64,000 nt of DNA from Betaproteobacteria bacterium SCN1 (GCA_008923315.1 WBSF01000009.1:124001-188000), one strand, 5' to 3'; shown: positions 34,259-42,104, counted from the stretch's first letter. Program-made: numbers and translations. The notes: generated by a model from the sequence alone, not told the origin.

Positions 34259-34835
34259 TCCTCGCTTCCCCCTGCCGCGCCGGCCACTTCACTGGCGGCG
34301 AGGCAAACGTCCCGCACCGCGCGGGACTCCAAAGCGCGCGTCTCCTTCTGCAACGGTGTGCGCGCCCCGTCTGCCCGCCATCGGGCGACGGGGCGAGAAG
34401 GTCATTGCTCCACGAATCGCGCCCGCCGCCATTCCCTTGATCGGTGTGCCTTGCCTCGGTCATGAGGGGCTTCCTGACGCCTTGCCGCCGCGCGAGCCGT
34501 GAGGAGGCCCCTTGGGCCGAGGGTATTCCGTGCCGGTGCCCGCCGGCGGAACAACGGGCTCCCTTTGTGTGTGGATGCACGCCAGAGGATTCCGGCCCCA
34601 GCCACGAAACGGGCCGGGTGCGATTGCTGACGCAGCGAACGGCTTTGACGACGGCCCGCGCTGACGCAGCCCACAGGTGGTTTTCCTTCCTCTCCAGCCG
34701 AAGGCCCGGGTGGCCTTCGGCGCCCTGGTCCTTGCCTTGTCCCGTGACGCGGGCCTGCCCTAAAGCGGGCCGTCCGCGATTCGGTTTTCCCTGCGACGGC
34801 AGCCATGCTTCGCGCCCATCCTCACGCCATGCGTT
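34259..34835. other. Non-coding stretch after topB
   Basis: No gene that I can support lies here. The frames on both strands lack ribosome-binding sites and family motifs. The 3' part leads into structured element R1 at 34836-34906. Confidence 0.5.
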
Positions 34836-34906
34836 GCTGACAGTCGTCAGCGGCATGCCCTGGCAGTCCCGGTCTTCAAGACTGCAACGCGGTTCGCCGC
34901 GTTGAC
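34836..34906 (+). ncRNA. Three-hairpin structured element, copy R1
   Basis: Three stems follow in a row: GCTGAC/GTCAGC (34836-34851), GCAGTC/GACTGC (34863-34885) and AACGCGG/CCGCGTT closed by TTCG (34886-34903). Similar elements occur at 36773-36840 (R2) and 38294-38363 (R3) with paired changes in the stems. R1 lies 131 bp before the gene at 35038. It is either a 5' leader RNA or a protein-bound DNA site; the orientation toward the downstream gene suggests RNA. Confidence 0.6.
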
Positions 34907-34982
34907 CGATCCAGTCCGCTTCGCATCGCCCACCGCGGACGCTCGCCGGCCTGGCGACGATGCACTTTTCTCAACCACCCGA

Positions 34983-35017
34983 GGGGAACCCCATCCCCTG
35001 CGGGATGCGTGCTCCCC
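34983..35017 (+). promoter_or_regulatory. Leader hairpin before the 78-residue ICE gene
   Basis: An outer GGGGA/TCCCC pair (34983-34987 with 35013-35017) encloses a perfect CATCCC/GGGATG stem with a CTGC loop (34992-35007). It is followed by CCACCAAGGAG and the ATG at 35038. It is one of a series of GC hairpins placed just before ICE genes in this region. Confidence 0.55.
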
Positions 35018-35037
35018 GACCCACCAAGGAGCACGGC

Positions 35038-35274
35038 ATGTCTGAACCTTCTGCATCTTCCTCTGCAACCGCAGTGCGCAGTGGTGCGCTGGCGCTGACC
35101 TGGACCGGCAAGCGTTTGCCGCTACAGGTGCTGCGCAGCGCGGCCGGCCACTACATCGGCACACAAGACGACGAAGGCCCGGTATCGCGGGAGTCCGTCG
35201 AGTATTTCCCGACCCACCTCGCAGCACAGCGCGCCCTGGATACCCATGCCTGGACACAGCGCGCTCACCCCTGA
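35038..35274 (+). CDS. Small conserved ICE protein, 78 residues
   Basis: This 78-residue protein starts at ATG 35038 with AAGGAG upstream. It has a Ser-rich start, then a compact body (LTWTGKRLPLQVLRSAAGHYIGTQDDEGPVSRESVEYF) that looks like a small beta fold. No family is recognised and no membrane segment is seen. It is the first gene of the hairpin-leader series. Confidence 0.75.
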   Translation: MSEPSASSSATAVRSGALALTWTGKRLPLQVLRSAAGHYIGTQDDEGPVSRESVEYFPTHLAAQRALDTHAWTQRAHP

Positions 35275-35299
35275 TTCCCACCCTTCAAGGAGTTCTCTC

Positions 35300-35692
35300 A
35301 TGAATCTGTCTTTGCCCGAAGACGTGCTCGATCAGATGGCGCTGGAACAGGCGCACTTCGACGCTGCACCGCAGGCCTTCTTCGAGGCCTGGAAGCGCGG
35401 CGCGCAGATCGCCGGCCACGAGTGGTTCGGCGACGGCACACGCGAAGGTCTGCAGCGTGCCACCACCAAGTGGGACCTGCGGCCCAACATGCTGATGCTC
35501 AACGACGCCCTGAGTGTGCTGAGCAGCGGCCAACGCATGTTCCTGTCCGCGATGGTGAGCTTCTACAACTCCCGCGAGGGCGGCGCGATGCTCAAGCGTT
35601 GCGGCTTCGAGGGGCTGTCCGACTTCGGCGGCCTCGATCTGGAACGGCGCCAGGTCATCGCTGACCTCACGCTGCACTACAACGGCTGGTGA
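35300..35692 (+). CDS. Conserved ICE protein, 130 residues
   Basis: This 130-residue protein starts at ATG 35300 after AAGGAG. It is acidic and helical, with the segment QRMFLSAMVSFYNSREGGAMLKRCGFEGLSDFGGLDLERRQVIADL in the second half. That layout resembles other small accessory proteins of clc-type ICEs, but I do not recognise a family or activity. It follows the 78-residue gene by 25 bp, so the two may be co-transcribed. Confidence 0.78.
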   Translation: MNLSLPEDVLDQMALEQAHFDAAPQAFFEAWKRGAQIAGHEWFGDGTREGLQRATTKWDLRPNMLMLNDALSVLSSGQRMFLSAMVSFYNSREGGAMLKRCGFEGLSDFGGLDLERRQVIADLTLHYNGW

Positions 35693-35732
35693 GCCGCGCC
35701 TGGCAACCCACCGTCTTTTCATCCCACCCCAC

Positions 35733-35768
35733 GAGGGACATGCGTCCCCGTTCGGGGCCATGTCCCTC
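35733..35768 (+). terminator. Strong hairpin followed by T-rich sequence (terminator or leader)
   Basis: GAGGGACATG/CATGTCCCTC forms a 10-bp outer stem, enclosing a CCCCG/CGGGG inner stem. CTTCTTTTC follows. It can end the upstream transcript, but it also has the shape of the leader hairpins in this region and is followed by a good ribosome-binding site and a very short frame at 35790. Confidence 0.6.
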
Positions 35769-35789
35769 CTTCTTTTCGCAGGAGCGGCC

Positions 35790-35816
35790 ATGTCCCGAAT
35801 CACCATCTTCCACTGA
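35790..35816 (+). other. Eight-codon frame with good ribosome-binding site (leader peptide or gene remnant)
   Basis: ATG at 35790 encodes MSRITIFH and stops. AGGAG lies seven bases upstream, and the spacing after the hairpin matches that of the real genes in this series. It could be a regulatory leader peptide for the gene at 35943 or the start of a deleted gene. Confidence 0.35.
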
Positions 35817-35894
35817 CCTGCACCGCCCGCCACCAGGGCGGCCCGACGCCGCGGCCGGTTGACCGGCTGCCACTTCATCCACTCGCTGGGGTTC

Positions 35895-35912
35895 AATCCC
35901 CGGCAGGGGATT
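35895..35912 (+). promoter_or_regulatory. Leader hairpin before the 238-residue ICE gene
   Basis: AATCCCC/GGGGATT with a GGCA loop, 30 bp before the ATG at 35943. It belongs to the GC-hairpin leader series. Confidence 0.5.
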
Positions 35913-35942
35913 GCCTCGGCCATCCTCTGCTGGAGGAATCCC

Positions 35943-36659
35943 ATGTCCCATTCCAACAATCCCTTCGTCCGCGGCTACGATGGCCTGTCCGTGCAACGGC
36001 TGCTGGCGATTTCCTACGACGACGACTGCCCGCTGAGCTATCTGCCGCTGCACGTCTCGCAGTCGCACCTGTCGGACAGCCAGGTCGAGCGCCATGCCTG
36101 CGTCTTCTGCGACGACTTCGCGCTGATCACCGAGGGCCAGAACGTGCCGCCCGAGCTGGACGCGCAGTGCCCCAGCCACGGCATCGCCCGAAACCTCGTC
36201 TACGCCGTCATGGCCGAAGAGGCCGGCCAACCGCTGCACGTCGGCGATACCTACTCCGAGGAAGCCGCGCGCGAGGTGGTGCGGCGCCTGCGCTTCGAGA
36301 CCGGCTTCTACAGCCGTGCCTGGGAAATCAGTTCGGCGCACATCACCGAGGAGGCCGGCCGCTATCTGGCCAGCCTGGCCGACGTCGACACGCCGACCCG
36401 TTTCCTGTTCGTTGCCTTTCGCATTCCCTACAGCCCGGCGGTTGGCGTGAAGCTGATCGCCACGCCCTGGACGGACGAGAACCTGCAACAGATCGAAGGC
36501 ATCACCGCCGAGCGGTTGCGGCAGGAGCATCGCCGGAAAGGCATGCCGGAGTCCCTCGTCGAGGTGCTCCACCTGGCTGCGCTCGCCGACGTGCGCCTGC
36601 TGATCTTCGATGCCGACGCGCCCGTGCTGGACGGGCTGACGCTCTACGACGACGAGTAA
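35943..36659 (+). CDS. Conserved ICE protein, 238 residues
   Basis: This 238-residue protein starts at ATG 35943 after GGAGGAAT. It has an N-terminal part with the segment GLSVQRLLAISYDDDCPLSYLPLHVSQSHL and a C-terminal part ending VLHLAALADVRLLIFDADAPVLDGL. A CVFCDD segment offers one Cys pair. The last segment resembles a small Rossmann-like or DUF5983-type domain, but I do not claim the family. A rho-independent terminator follows directly. Confidence 0.75.
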   Translation: MSHSNNPFVRGYDGLSVQRLLAISYDDDCPLSYLPLHVSQSHLSDSQVERHACVFCDDFALITEGQNVPPELDAQCPSHGIARNLVYAVMAEEAGQPLHVGDTYSEEAAREVVRRLRFETGFYSRAWEISSAHITEEAGRYLASLADVDTPTRFLFVAFRIPYSPAVGVKLIATPWTDENLQQIEGITAERLRQEHRRKGMPESLVEVLHLAALADVRLLIFDADAPVLDGLTLYDDE

Positions 36660-36668
36660 CCCCCTCTT

Positions 36669-36696
36669 GAGCCCCCCTGCGGGGCTCTTCTTATTT
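36669..36696 (+). terminator. Rho-independent terminator
   Basis: GAGCCCC/GGGGCTC with a five-base loop, followed by TTCTTATTT, 10 bp after the stop of the 238-residue gene. Confidence 0.8.
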
Positions 36697-36772
36697 GCGG
36701 AACGCGGTGCCGGCGCATTGCCGATTCCCGGCGGACGGCCGCCGCCATGTGCCGCACGCTGGCCGCATGTTC

Positions 36773-36840
36773 GCTGGCGTTGCCGGCAGCATGCCCAGGC
36801 AGTCGAGACCTTCGAGACTGCGGCGCGGTTCGCCGTGCTG
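36773..36840 (+). ncRNA. Three-hairpin structured element, copy R2
   Basis: This copy has stems GCTGGC/GCCGGC, GCAGTC/GACTGC and GCGCGG/CCGTGC closed by TTCG. Compared with R1 and R3 the first stem has changed on both sides and stays paired (one G-U), as does the last stem. It lies 105 bp before the gene at 36945 and after the terminator at 36669-36696. Confidence 0.6.
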
Positions 36841-36887
36841 GTCGCTTCTTTCGCCGGACGCATACCGCGTCCATCCACCTCACCCTC

Positions 36888-36922
36888 AAGGGACATACCT
36901 CCCTTGCGGGCGGGAGTCCCTT
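36888..36922 (+). promoter_or_regulatory. Leader hairpin before the 265-residue ICE gene
   Basis: AAGGGAC/GTCCCTT outer stem with CTCCC/GGGAG inside; an AAGGAG ribosome-binding site and the ATG at 36945 follow. Confidence 0.55.
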
Positions 36923-36944
36923 GGTTGCCACAAGGAGTCTCCCC

Positions 36945-37742
36945 ATGGATACCCAAGCCATCCGCGCACAGATGCCGACGCTCGTTGTCGGTCATGTGCC
37001 TTCCAACGTCCGTTCGTTCAAGTTCAACATCTTCGACGGCCAGCCCAAGGTTTCGACGCTGGGCTTTCACATCGACCCGAAGCCTTTCGAGGGCAAGGTC
37101 ATCGCCACCACCGACGAGGCCATCGTCGTCAAGACGGGACGAGCCGAGTTCGCGGTGCTCGATCGAACGCTCGTGACCGAGGTGCCCGACGAGGGCGCCA
37201 AGGTGCAGGTCGAACCCTATGTCAGACGCCGCTTCGACGGTCAGCGGGCGGACACGCCCGAGGAGCAGACCGAGTTCACCGCCGACGGCCAGCCCTACAC
37301 GGTGAAGCGGTTCGTGCTCGGTTCCGCACCGGCGAAGCTGCCGATCCCCGAGCCGCGCTGCCCCGAGCTGCAGGAACTGATCGACCAACTGGAGCAGTTG
37401 CCCGCTCCCGATGGTTTCCGGCGCATCACCCACATGCTGGTGGATGCCGGTGCGCGGGACATCACCTGGGTCGATCCGGCGCCCGCCGACATCATCCGCA
37501 CGCCGCCGGCCATCGGCTTCACCGTCGCCACGATGAAGTTCCAGGGTCGCGTCACCGTGCTGTATGAGCGTCGCCTCGACCTCTACGCGGTGGAGCTGCA
37601 CCGCGACGGCGAGTTGATCGAACGGGTCGATGAGGTGTTCTTCGACACCCTCGGCGAGACGCTGGAACGGCTGATCGACGACGGGAGCTGGAGACGCATC
37701 CGCGTGCAGTGCCTGTCGGGTCGCAAGGCTGTCCGGCACTGA
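36945..37742 (+). CDS. Conserved ICE protein, 265 residues
   Basis: This 265-residue protein has two visible parts. The first (about residues 1-110) is beta-rich and includes FHIDPKPFEGKVIATTDEAIVVKTGRAEFAVLDR, like a small nucleic-acid-binding barrel. The second (about 125-265) is mixed helical/beta and ends with LGETLERLIDDGSWRRIRVQCLSGR. No catalytic motif, signal peptide or membrane helix is seen, and I do not recognise a named family. It is preceded by R2 and a leader hairpin, and followed by a hairpin at 37753. Confidence 0.75.
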   Translation: MDTQAIRAQMPTLVVGHVPSNVRSFKFNIFDGQPKVSTLGFHIDPKPFEGKVIATTDEAIVVKTGRAEFAVLDRTLVTEVPDEGAKVQVEPYVRRRFDGQRADTPEEQTEFTADGQPYTVKRFVLGSAPAKLPIPEPRCPELQELIDQLEQLPAPDGFRRITHMLVDAGARDITWVDPAPADIIRTPPAIGFTVATMKFQGRVTVLYERRLDLYAVELHRDGELIERVDEVFFDTLGETLERLIDDGSWRRIRVQCLSGRKAVRH

Positions 37743-37752
37743 CCTCCCAGCA

Positions 37753-37787
37753 GCTTCCCGCCCTCGCGGCGGGAAGCCTCTCTTTCT
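37753..37787 (+). terminator. Hairpin with T-rich tail (terminator or attenuator)
   Basis: GCTTCCCGCC/GGCGGGAAGC, a perfect 10-bp stem with a CTCGC loop, followed by CTCTCTTTCT. It is 10 bp after one gene and 31 bp before the next ATG, so it could terminate or regulate. Confidence 0.65.
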
Positions 37788-37808
37788 GCCTCCCTGGAGA
37801 TCACACCC

Positions 37809-38174
37809 ATGACTGTTCGATTCAAAGGCACGGAGCTGCGGCCCGTGCTCGCCGAAGCGGTGGCGAATCAATGCCGCGTCATCCTGGTCAAGGATCAGGG
37901 CGTGTACTTCCTGGCCGAACGCGGCGAGCGCCGGCTCGATGGTCGCCAGAAGACCATCGCCTATGCCGCCGGCTGCAACCCGGATGTCAATGCCTTCGAC
38001 GACTGGTGGGAGTTGGCGCGTGCTGAGTTCGGCGGCGACGACTTCGGCGAGTTGTTCGATCCGCAGGAGGGCGTGTTTGCGCGCATCCTGCACAGCGAGG
38101 ACGACCTCGACGTGTCCGCTACCGCGACACACCTGTCGCTGCAGGCGGTTCCTTCCACGCCCAGCGGCAACTGA
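37809..38174 (+). CDS. DUF3085-like ICE protein
   Basis: This 121-residue acidic protein starts at ATG 37809. Its core VILVKDQGVYFLAERGERRLDGRQKTIAYAAGCNPDV, split across about residues 22-60, fits my memory of DUF3085, a small ICE/plasmid family of unknown function. The C-terminal part (FDPQEGVFARILHSEDDLDVSATATHLSL) is conserved in style. Family assignment is moderate. A terminator follows 12 bp after the stop. Confidence 0.7.
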   Translation: MTVRFKGTELRPVLAEAVANQCRVILVKDQGVYFLAERGERRLDGRQKTIAYAAGCNPDVNAFDDWWELARAEFGGDDFGELFDPQEGVFARILHSEDDLDVSATATHLSLQAVPSTPSGN

Positions 38175-38186
38175 CCGCTCATCCCC

Positions 38187-38213
38187 GGCCCCCGCTCCGG
38201 GGGCCTCTTTCTT
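38187..38213 (+). terminator. Rho-independent terminator
   Basis: GGCCCCC/GGGGGCC with a five-base loop followed by TCTTTCTT, just after the DUF3085-like gene. Confidence 0.8.
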
Positions 38214-38293
38214 CCCGGCAATGCGGACAGCCGCGAGTGCCGATTGCCGCTCGCCTGCGCGCCGTCCCGGCGCCACGCTTCCGGCCATGTTCC

Positions 38294-38363
38294 GCTGACG
38301 TCCGTCAGCGACATGCCCAGGCAGCCACGATCTTCAAGGCTGCGACGCGGTTCCGACCGCGTT
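38294..38363 (+). ncRNA. Three-hairpin structured element, copy R3 (before the DUF3577 gene)
   Basis: Stems are GCTGAC/GTCAGC (38294-38309), GCAGCC/GGCTGC (38321-38343) and ACGCGG/CCGCGT (38345-38362). The second stem differs from R1 and R2 on both strands (GCAGTC/GACTGC there) and remains paired, which is direct covariation. It lies 158 bp before the DUF3577 gene. I recall published candidate RNA motifs named after DUF3577 genes, so this one may already be known. Confidence 0.6.
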
Positions 38364-38520
38364 GATCACCCTCCAGTTCGCACCGGCATCCATGCGCGAA
38401 CGGCCATCGGTTATCGATGGCGATGCCACCAAGCTGTTCCATCAACCCACGCGGGGGTTCCACACCTTCCCCGCCTTGGGTCGGGTGTGTCTCCGCCTCA
38501 TTGTTCCCAGGAGATTCACC

Positions 38521-39072
38521 ATGACCACTTCCACCGAAAAGTCCTACTTCGATCTGCACATCACCGGCCTCGGGTATCTCAATCGCATCCGCGAAGTGAA
38601 GCCCAAGAAAGGCGATGCGTTCCTGGCCTGCGACATCGCAGCCCTGAACGGTCCCAGCGATGACGTCTCGTATGTGCGCTTCGACACGCGCGTATCGGGT
38701 TCGGAAGCGCAGCACCTGGTGCGCCGCTGCATTCAGGCGGTCGACGCCGAGAAGAAGGTGATGATCGGCTTCCGCCTGGGCGACCTGTGGACAGACACCT
38801 TCACCTACTCCAAGGGGAAGCGTGCCGGCGAGCAGGGGGTGAGCCTCAAGGCCCGCCTGCTTTTCGTCAGTTGGATCAAGGTCGACGGCAAGCTCGTCTA
38901 CAAGGCCGAACCCAAGCCGACCGAGACCGACGAGCGCGACCCGGAAGTCCCTGTGACGTCCGACGCGCCCGCCGCGCAGCAAGCCTCGGCACCGGAGTCT
39001 TCCAAGCCCGTCGCCGATGCTGCCGACGACGCTGCCGATGCCCCCGCATTGGCCGTTGCCGAGTCGTTCTGA
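38521..39072 (+). CDS. DUF3577 / STY4534-family ICE replication-associated protein
   Basis: This 183-residue protein opens MTTSTEKSYFDLHITGLGYLNRIREV and has the DUF3577 pattern KKGDAFLACDIAALNGPSDDVSYVRFDTRVSG. The family is called an ICE replication protein (STY4534) and the fold looks OB-like, but no activity is established. The C-terminal 45 residues are Ala/Pro/Asp-rich and probably disordered. I start at ATG 38521 after CCAGGAG. It is preceded by R3 and a leader with CACACC/GGTGTG pairing. Confidence 0.87.
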   Translation: MTTSTEKSYFDLHITGLGYLNRIREVKPKKGDAFLACDIAALNGPSDDVSYVRFDTRVSGSEAQHLVRRCIQAVDAEKKVMIGFRLGDLWTDTFTYSKGKRAGEQGVSLKARLLFVSWIKVDGKLVYKAEPKPTETDERDPEVPVTSDAPAAQQASAPESSKPVADAADDAADAPALAVAESF

Positions 39073-39079
39073 TCTGCAA

Positions 39080-39105
39080 GGCCCCATCCCCGGGGCCCTT
39101 TCTTC
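39080..39105 (+). terminator. Rho-independent terminator
   Basis: GGCCCC/GGGGCC followed by CTTTCTTCTCTT, just after the DUF3577 gene and 23 bp before the next start. Confidence 0.7.
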
Positions 39106-39127
39106 TCTTCGTCCGCAGGAGACCTTC

Positions 39128-39739
39128 ATGATCACCATCCCCGGCCAACTGGCCATCAAGACCATCCACGGCAGGAACGGCGACTTCAACGTCGGCCGCC
39201 TGGCGACCTCGATCGGCGAGTTCGTCGTGAAGAACGCCGAACTCGATCAGTACCGCGAGGGCAAGTACGACGGTGATTTCGTCATCGTCGAGATTCGCCC
39301 CTCCACGTACAACGCCAACGGCCGCATGGTCATCGAGATCCGCGCCCATCTGGGCGGGATGACGCTGTCCAACATCGACGCCCTGAGCCGCGACGAGGCC
39401 CGCCGGCTGAGTCCGCAGGAAGTCGATCCGATCGACGAGGAAGCGCAGGCGCCCGCTCCGGCAACGCCCCCGGCCAAGCCGAAGGCGAAGCCGCGCAGTC
39501 CGCGCGATCCCCTGGTCGATACCACGCCGTTCGGCAGCGAACCGGCTCCCGTGTCCGCTGCGGCCTCGGCCGAGGCAGACGACGCGGCGCTGTTCGGCTC
39601 CTTGTGGCCCCTGGGCGAGACCGTGAAGCTCGATGCGACCGTGGACCGTCGTGTGCTGCGTCAGCAGCGCGACCGGCTCGACAAGCTCGGTTACGAGTTC
39701 GCTCCGTTGTCCCAGGACTGGCACCTCAAAGCTGCCTGA
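39128..39739 (+). CDS. DUF3275-family ICE protein
   Basis: This 203-residue protein opens with the DUF3275 hallmark MITIPGQLAIKTIHGRNGDF and the beta-rich N-terminal domain (about residues 1-80). A Pro/Ala/Lys-rich linker (about 100-150) and a C-terminal helical segment (DRRVLRQQRDRLDKLGYEFAPLSQDW) follow. The family occurs in clc/PFGI-1-type ICEs and has no known activity. Start at ATG 39128 after CAGGAG. Confidence 0.87.
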   Translation: MITIPGQLAIKTIHGRNGDFNVGRLATSIGEFVVKNAELDQYREGKYDGDFVIVEIRPSTYNANGRMVIEIRAHLGGMTLSNIDALSRDEARRLSPQEVDPIDEEAQAPAPATPPAKPKAKPRSPRDPLVDTTPFGSEPAPVSAAASAEADDAALFGSLWPLGETVKLDATVDRRVLRQQRDRLDKLGYEFAPLSQDWHLKAA

Positions 39740-39773
39740 TCCATCCGCCGCCTTGCGCGGCATACCGCCACCC

Positions 39774-39807
39774 GCCGGGGTTCTCCCCCGACGGGGAGGG
39801 CTCCGGC
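39774..39807 (+). promoter_or_regulatory. Leader hairpin before the 121-residue ICE gene
   Basis: GCCGG/CCGGC outer pair around a perfect CTCCCC/GGGGAG stem with a CGAC loop; CTTTTCTTC, AAGGAG and the ATG at 39829 follow. It could also end the DUF3275 transcript. Confidence 0.55.
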
Positions 39808-39828
39808 CTTTTCTTCAAGGAGACCCTC

Positions 39829-40194
39829 ATGGGCTGGACCTTCGTTCGTCAGACGCGCGATCAGTTGATCCGCGAGCTGCTCGCTCCGCAGGCGTCCGAA
39901 CGCGCTTGCTGCGAAGTCATCGACCACACACTGGACGGCGACGTTCTGTGGACCGTGGTTCGCGTCACCGCCAGGCAGGCGGGCGTCATGGGCCTCGCGG
40001 CCGGTGAGTCCGTCTGCTACATCGGCTGCCATCTGCTGGAAAGCTCGGGCGGCGATTGGGGCTACAAGTCCCTCGATGAGTCCGTGCACCCGTACTACTA
40101 CTCGTGCCCGCTGCGCTATCTCGACATGGCGCCAGTGCAAAGCCCCGACTGGCGCGAGCGGGTTCACCTCTTCCACGCGGGCCGCGCTGTCTAG
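39829..40194 (+). CDS. Conserved ICE/plasmid protein, 121 residues (DUF6927-like)
   Basis: This 121-residue protein has the pattern MGWTFVRQTRDQLIRELL, a middle VLWTVVRVTA, and the strongly conserved-looking end WGYKSLDESVHPYYYSCPLRYLDMAP. I believe this is the DUF6927 type found on plasmids and ICEs but cannot check. The Tyr/Cys-rich HPYYYSCP segment is notable and may be a binding site. Function unknown. Confidence 0.75.
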   Translation: MGWTFVRQTRDQLIRELLAPQASERACCEVIDHTLDGDVLWTVVRVTARQAGVMGLAAGESVCYIGCHLLESSGGDWGYKSLDESVHPYYYSCPLRYLDMAPVQSPDWRERVHLFHAGRAV

Positions 40195-40220
40195 CGGCAC
40201 GCATCTTCCTTCACCCAACC

Positions 40221-40237
40221 GGGGCGAGCATGGCCCC
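40221..40237 (+). promoter_or_regulatory. Leader hairpin before the 216-residue ICE gene
   Basis: GGGGC/GCCCC around a short loop, 42 bp before the ATG at 40279. Weakest member of the leader series. Confidence 0.4.
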
Positions 40238-40278
40238 GCGGGCTGTGGTTGCTCCTTCATTTCCAAGAGGACATCACC

Positions 40279-40929
40279 ATGCCTGCACCTTCTTCCGCGA
40301 AACCTCTGTACCGCATCGACGAATGCCCCGACCTCATGGCCGACGGTTGCGTCGGTGACGCGCAGGGCAATCTCGTCTTTCTCTCGATCTGGGCGCGCGA
40401 CACCGCCGTTCAGGAGTTCCTCGCCCGCCTGACCCTCGTCCGGGATGAACAGGGGCTGGATCAGTTCCACGTCATCACCGAGCAGGGCGCATCCATCCCG
40501 GTCTTCGTCGGCAACGTCGAGAATCTGGAAAAGCGCATCACACGCGCCTACCGGCGCACGTTGTTCGGTTCGCTGACGAATGTGTGGCTGTTCGATCGTC
40601 GCTGCGTGAAGCCAGACAAGGCCAACGCCAGCGCGCTGGCGCTTCTGCCCAGGGATTCCGCTCACCGGCTCGACCGGCTGTGGACGCTGGTGCAGGACAC
40701 CTGCCCGCTGCCACTGCTAGACCACTGGCGCGACACCGTGCTGGAGCTGTTGCAGACACGGCGGATGCTGACCGGTCTTCCCTTGGCCCTCGGGCCGCTG
40801 GAAGGCCATCGGCTGGCCCTCGATGTCCCGGCGCTGACGAAGGCGTTGGGCGACCTGATCCGCAACGGCACCCTCGGCGCCACGCAGTACGAACTGGCCG
40901 CGAACGCACCGCTTCGGCGTGTGGCGTGA
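40279..40929 (+). CDS. Conserved ICE protein, 216 residues
   Basis: This 216-residue protein starts at ATG 40279. The first half is mixed beta/alpha (LVFLSIWARDTAVQEFLARL; SIPVFVGNVENLEKRI) and the second half is helical (RLWTLVQDTCPLPLLDHWRDTVLELLQ). I recognise no catalytic motif and no named family. It sits in the hairpin-leader series, just before the methyltransferase gene. Confidence 0.75.
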   Translation: MPAPSSAKPLYRIDECPDLMADGCVGDAQGNLVFLSIWARDTAVQEFLARLTLVRDEQGLDQFHVITEQGASIPVFVGNVENLEKRITRAYRRTLFGSLTNVWLFDRRCVKPDKANASALALLPRDSAHRLDRLWTLVQDTCPLPLLDHWRDTVLELLQTRRMLTGLPLALGPLEGHRLALDVPALTKALGDLIRNGTLGATQYELAANAPLRRVA

Positions 40930-40939
40930 GCCATCCCCA

Positions 40940-40964
40940 CGGGCATGCGCGCCGCGCGTGCCCG
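40940..40964 (+). promoter_or_regulatory. Leader hairpin before the methyltransferase gene
   Basis: CGGGCATGCG/CGCGTGCCCG makes a 10-bp stem with one wobble, 30 bp before the ATG at 40995. Confidence 0.5.
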
Positions 40965-40994
40965 CCTTACCTCATCCATCACCAGGAGAAATCC

Positions 40995-42104
40995 ATGGCA
41001 CTCATGTTTCCGCGCCTGGCGCGCAATTTCATTCGTAACGGCTACTTCCCCACCGACGAGCCGACGCTGGAGCGGGCCTTGTCCGCACTGGCGCCGTCTC
41101 CCGGCTCCATGTCCATCCTCGATCCCTGCGCCGGCGAAGGCGTGGCGATCGCCGAAGCCGCCCACGCCCTCGGGCGCGAGCAGGTCCAGGCCTTCGCCGT
41201 CGAGTACGACGCCGAGCGTGCCCGCCACGCGCGGCAACTGGTCGATCGCTGCATCCACGGTGACCTGATGGACACGCTGATCTCGCGCCAGTCCTTCGGG
41301 CTGCTGTGGCTGAACCCGCCGTATGGCGACCTGAGCAAGGACGTGAACGGCAACATCGGCTATCAGGGCCAGGGCCGTGCGCGGCTGGAAAAGCTGTTCT
41401 ATCAGCGCGCGCTGCCGCTGCTGCAGTACAGCGGCGTGCTGGTCTTCATCGTGCCGTCCTACGTGCTCGACGCCGACCTGGTCGGATGGCTGACGCGCCA
41501 TTTCGCCGACCTGCGCATCTACCGTGCGGTGGAAACGCAGTTCAAGCAGGTAGTGATCTTCGGCCGCCGGGTTCGCCAGCGCGACCAGGCGTCGGAGTCG
41601 GCCAAGGTCATGCGTGGTCTGCTGCTGCAGATCGGGCAAGGCGATGCCGAAGCCGATGAGCTGCCGCTCGAATGGCCGTTCCTGCCGTACACCGTCCCTG
41701 CCAGCCCGGCCGAGCCGGAGCACTTCTATCGCGTGACGATGGAGCCCGAGCAGTTCGCCGATGAAGTCGGCCGGCTGCAAGGACTCTGGCCGGCGCTCGA
41801 TACGCACCTGGGCGCCGCGCAGCAGTCGCTGCGGCCACCGGCGCGGGCCTTGTCGCACTGGCATCTCGCCCTGGCCTTGGCCGCAGGCGCGATCTCCGGC
41901 GTGGTGAAGTCCAGGACCGGGCGCGTGCTCGTCGTCAAAGGTGATACCCACAAGGAGAAGACGCTCCAGACGGAGTACACCGAGCGCGACGACGGCTCCG
42001 TGGCCGAGACGCGCATCCTCACCGACAAGTTCGTGCCGGTCATTCGTGCATGGGACTTGACGCTGGGCTCGCCCACGTGGGGCGAAGTGCTGACCATCCG
42101 CTGA
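40995..42104 (+). CDS. SAM-dependent DNA methyltransferase-like protein (DUF6094 type)
   Basis: This 369-residue protein has a Rossmann methyltransferase fold. The SAM motif is ILDPCAGEG (about residues 38-46) and the catalytic motif is LNPPYGD (about 110-116), which is the N6-adenine or N4-cytosine type. A C-terminal extension (about 230-369) is typical of the DUF6094 ICE/plasmid group. No restriction enzyme is adjacent, so it is probably an orphan methylase that modifies the element or protects it from host restriction. Start at ATG 40995 after CCAGGAG. Confidence 0.85.
   Translation: MALMFPRLARNFIRNGYFPTDEPTLERALSALAPSPGSMSILDPCAGEGVAIAEAAHALGREQVQAFAVEYDAERARHARQLVDRCIHGDLMDTLISRQSFGLLWLNPPYGDLSKDVNGNIGYQGQGRARLEKLFYQRALPLLQYSGVLVFIVPSYVLDADLVGWLTRHFADLRIYRAVETQFKQVVIFGRRVRQRDQASESAKVMRGLLLQIGQGDAEADELPLEWPFLPYTVPASPAEPEHFYRVTMEPEQFADEVGRLQGLWPALDTHLGAAQQSLRPPARALSHWHLALALAAGAISGVVKSRTGRVLVVKGDTHKEKTLQTEYTERDDGSVAETRILTDKFVPVIRAWDLTLGSPTWGEVLTIR

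Noticed and set aside
35667-38288. 873-residue open frame on the minus strand opposite the small ICE genes
   Set aside because: It runs antisense to four supported genes, two terminators and R2, has no recognisable motif, and long antisense frames are common at this GC content.
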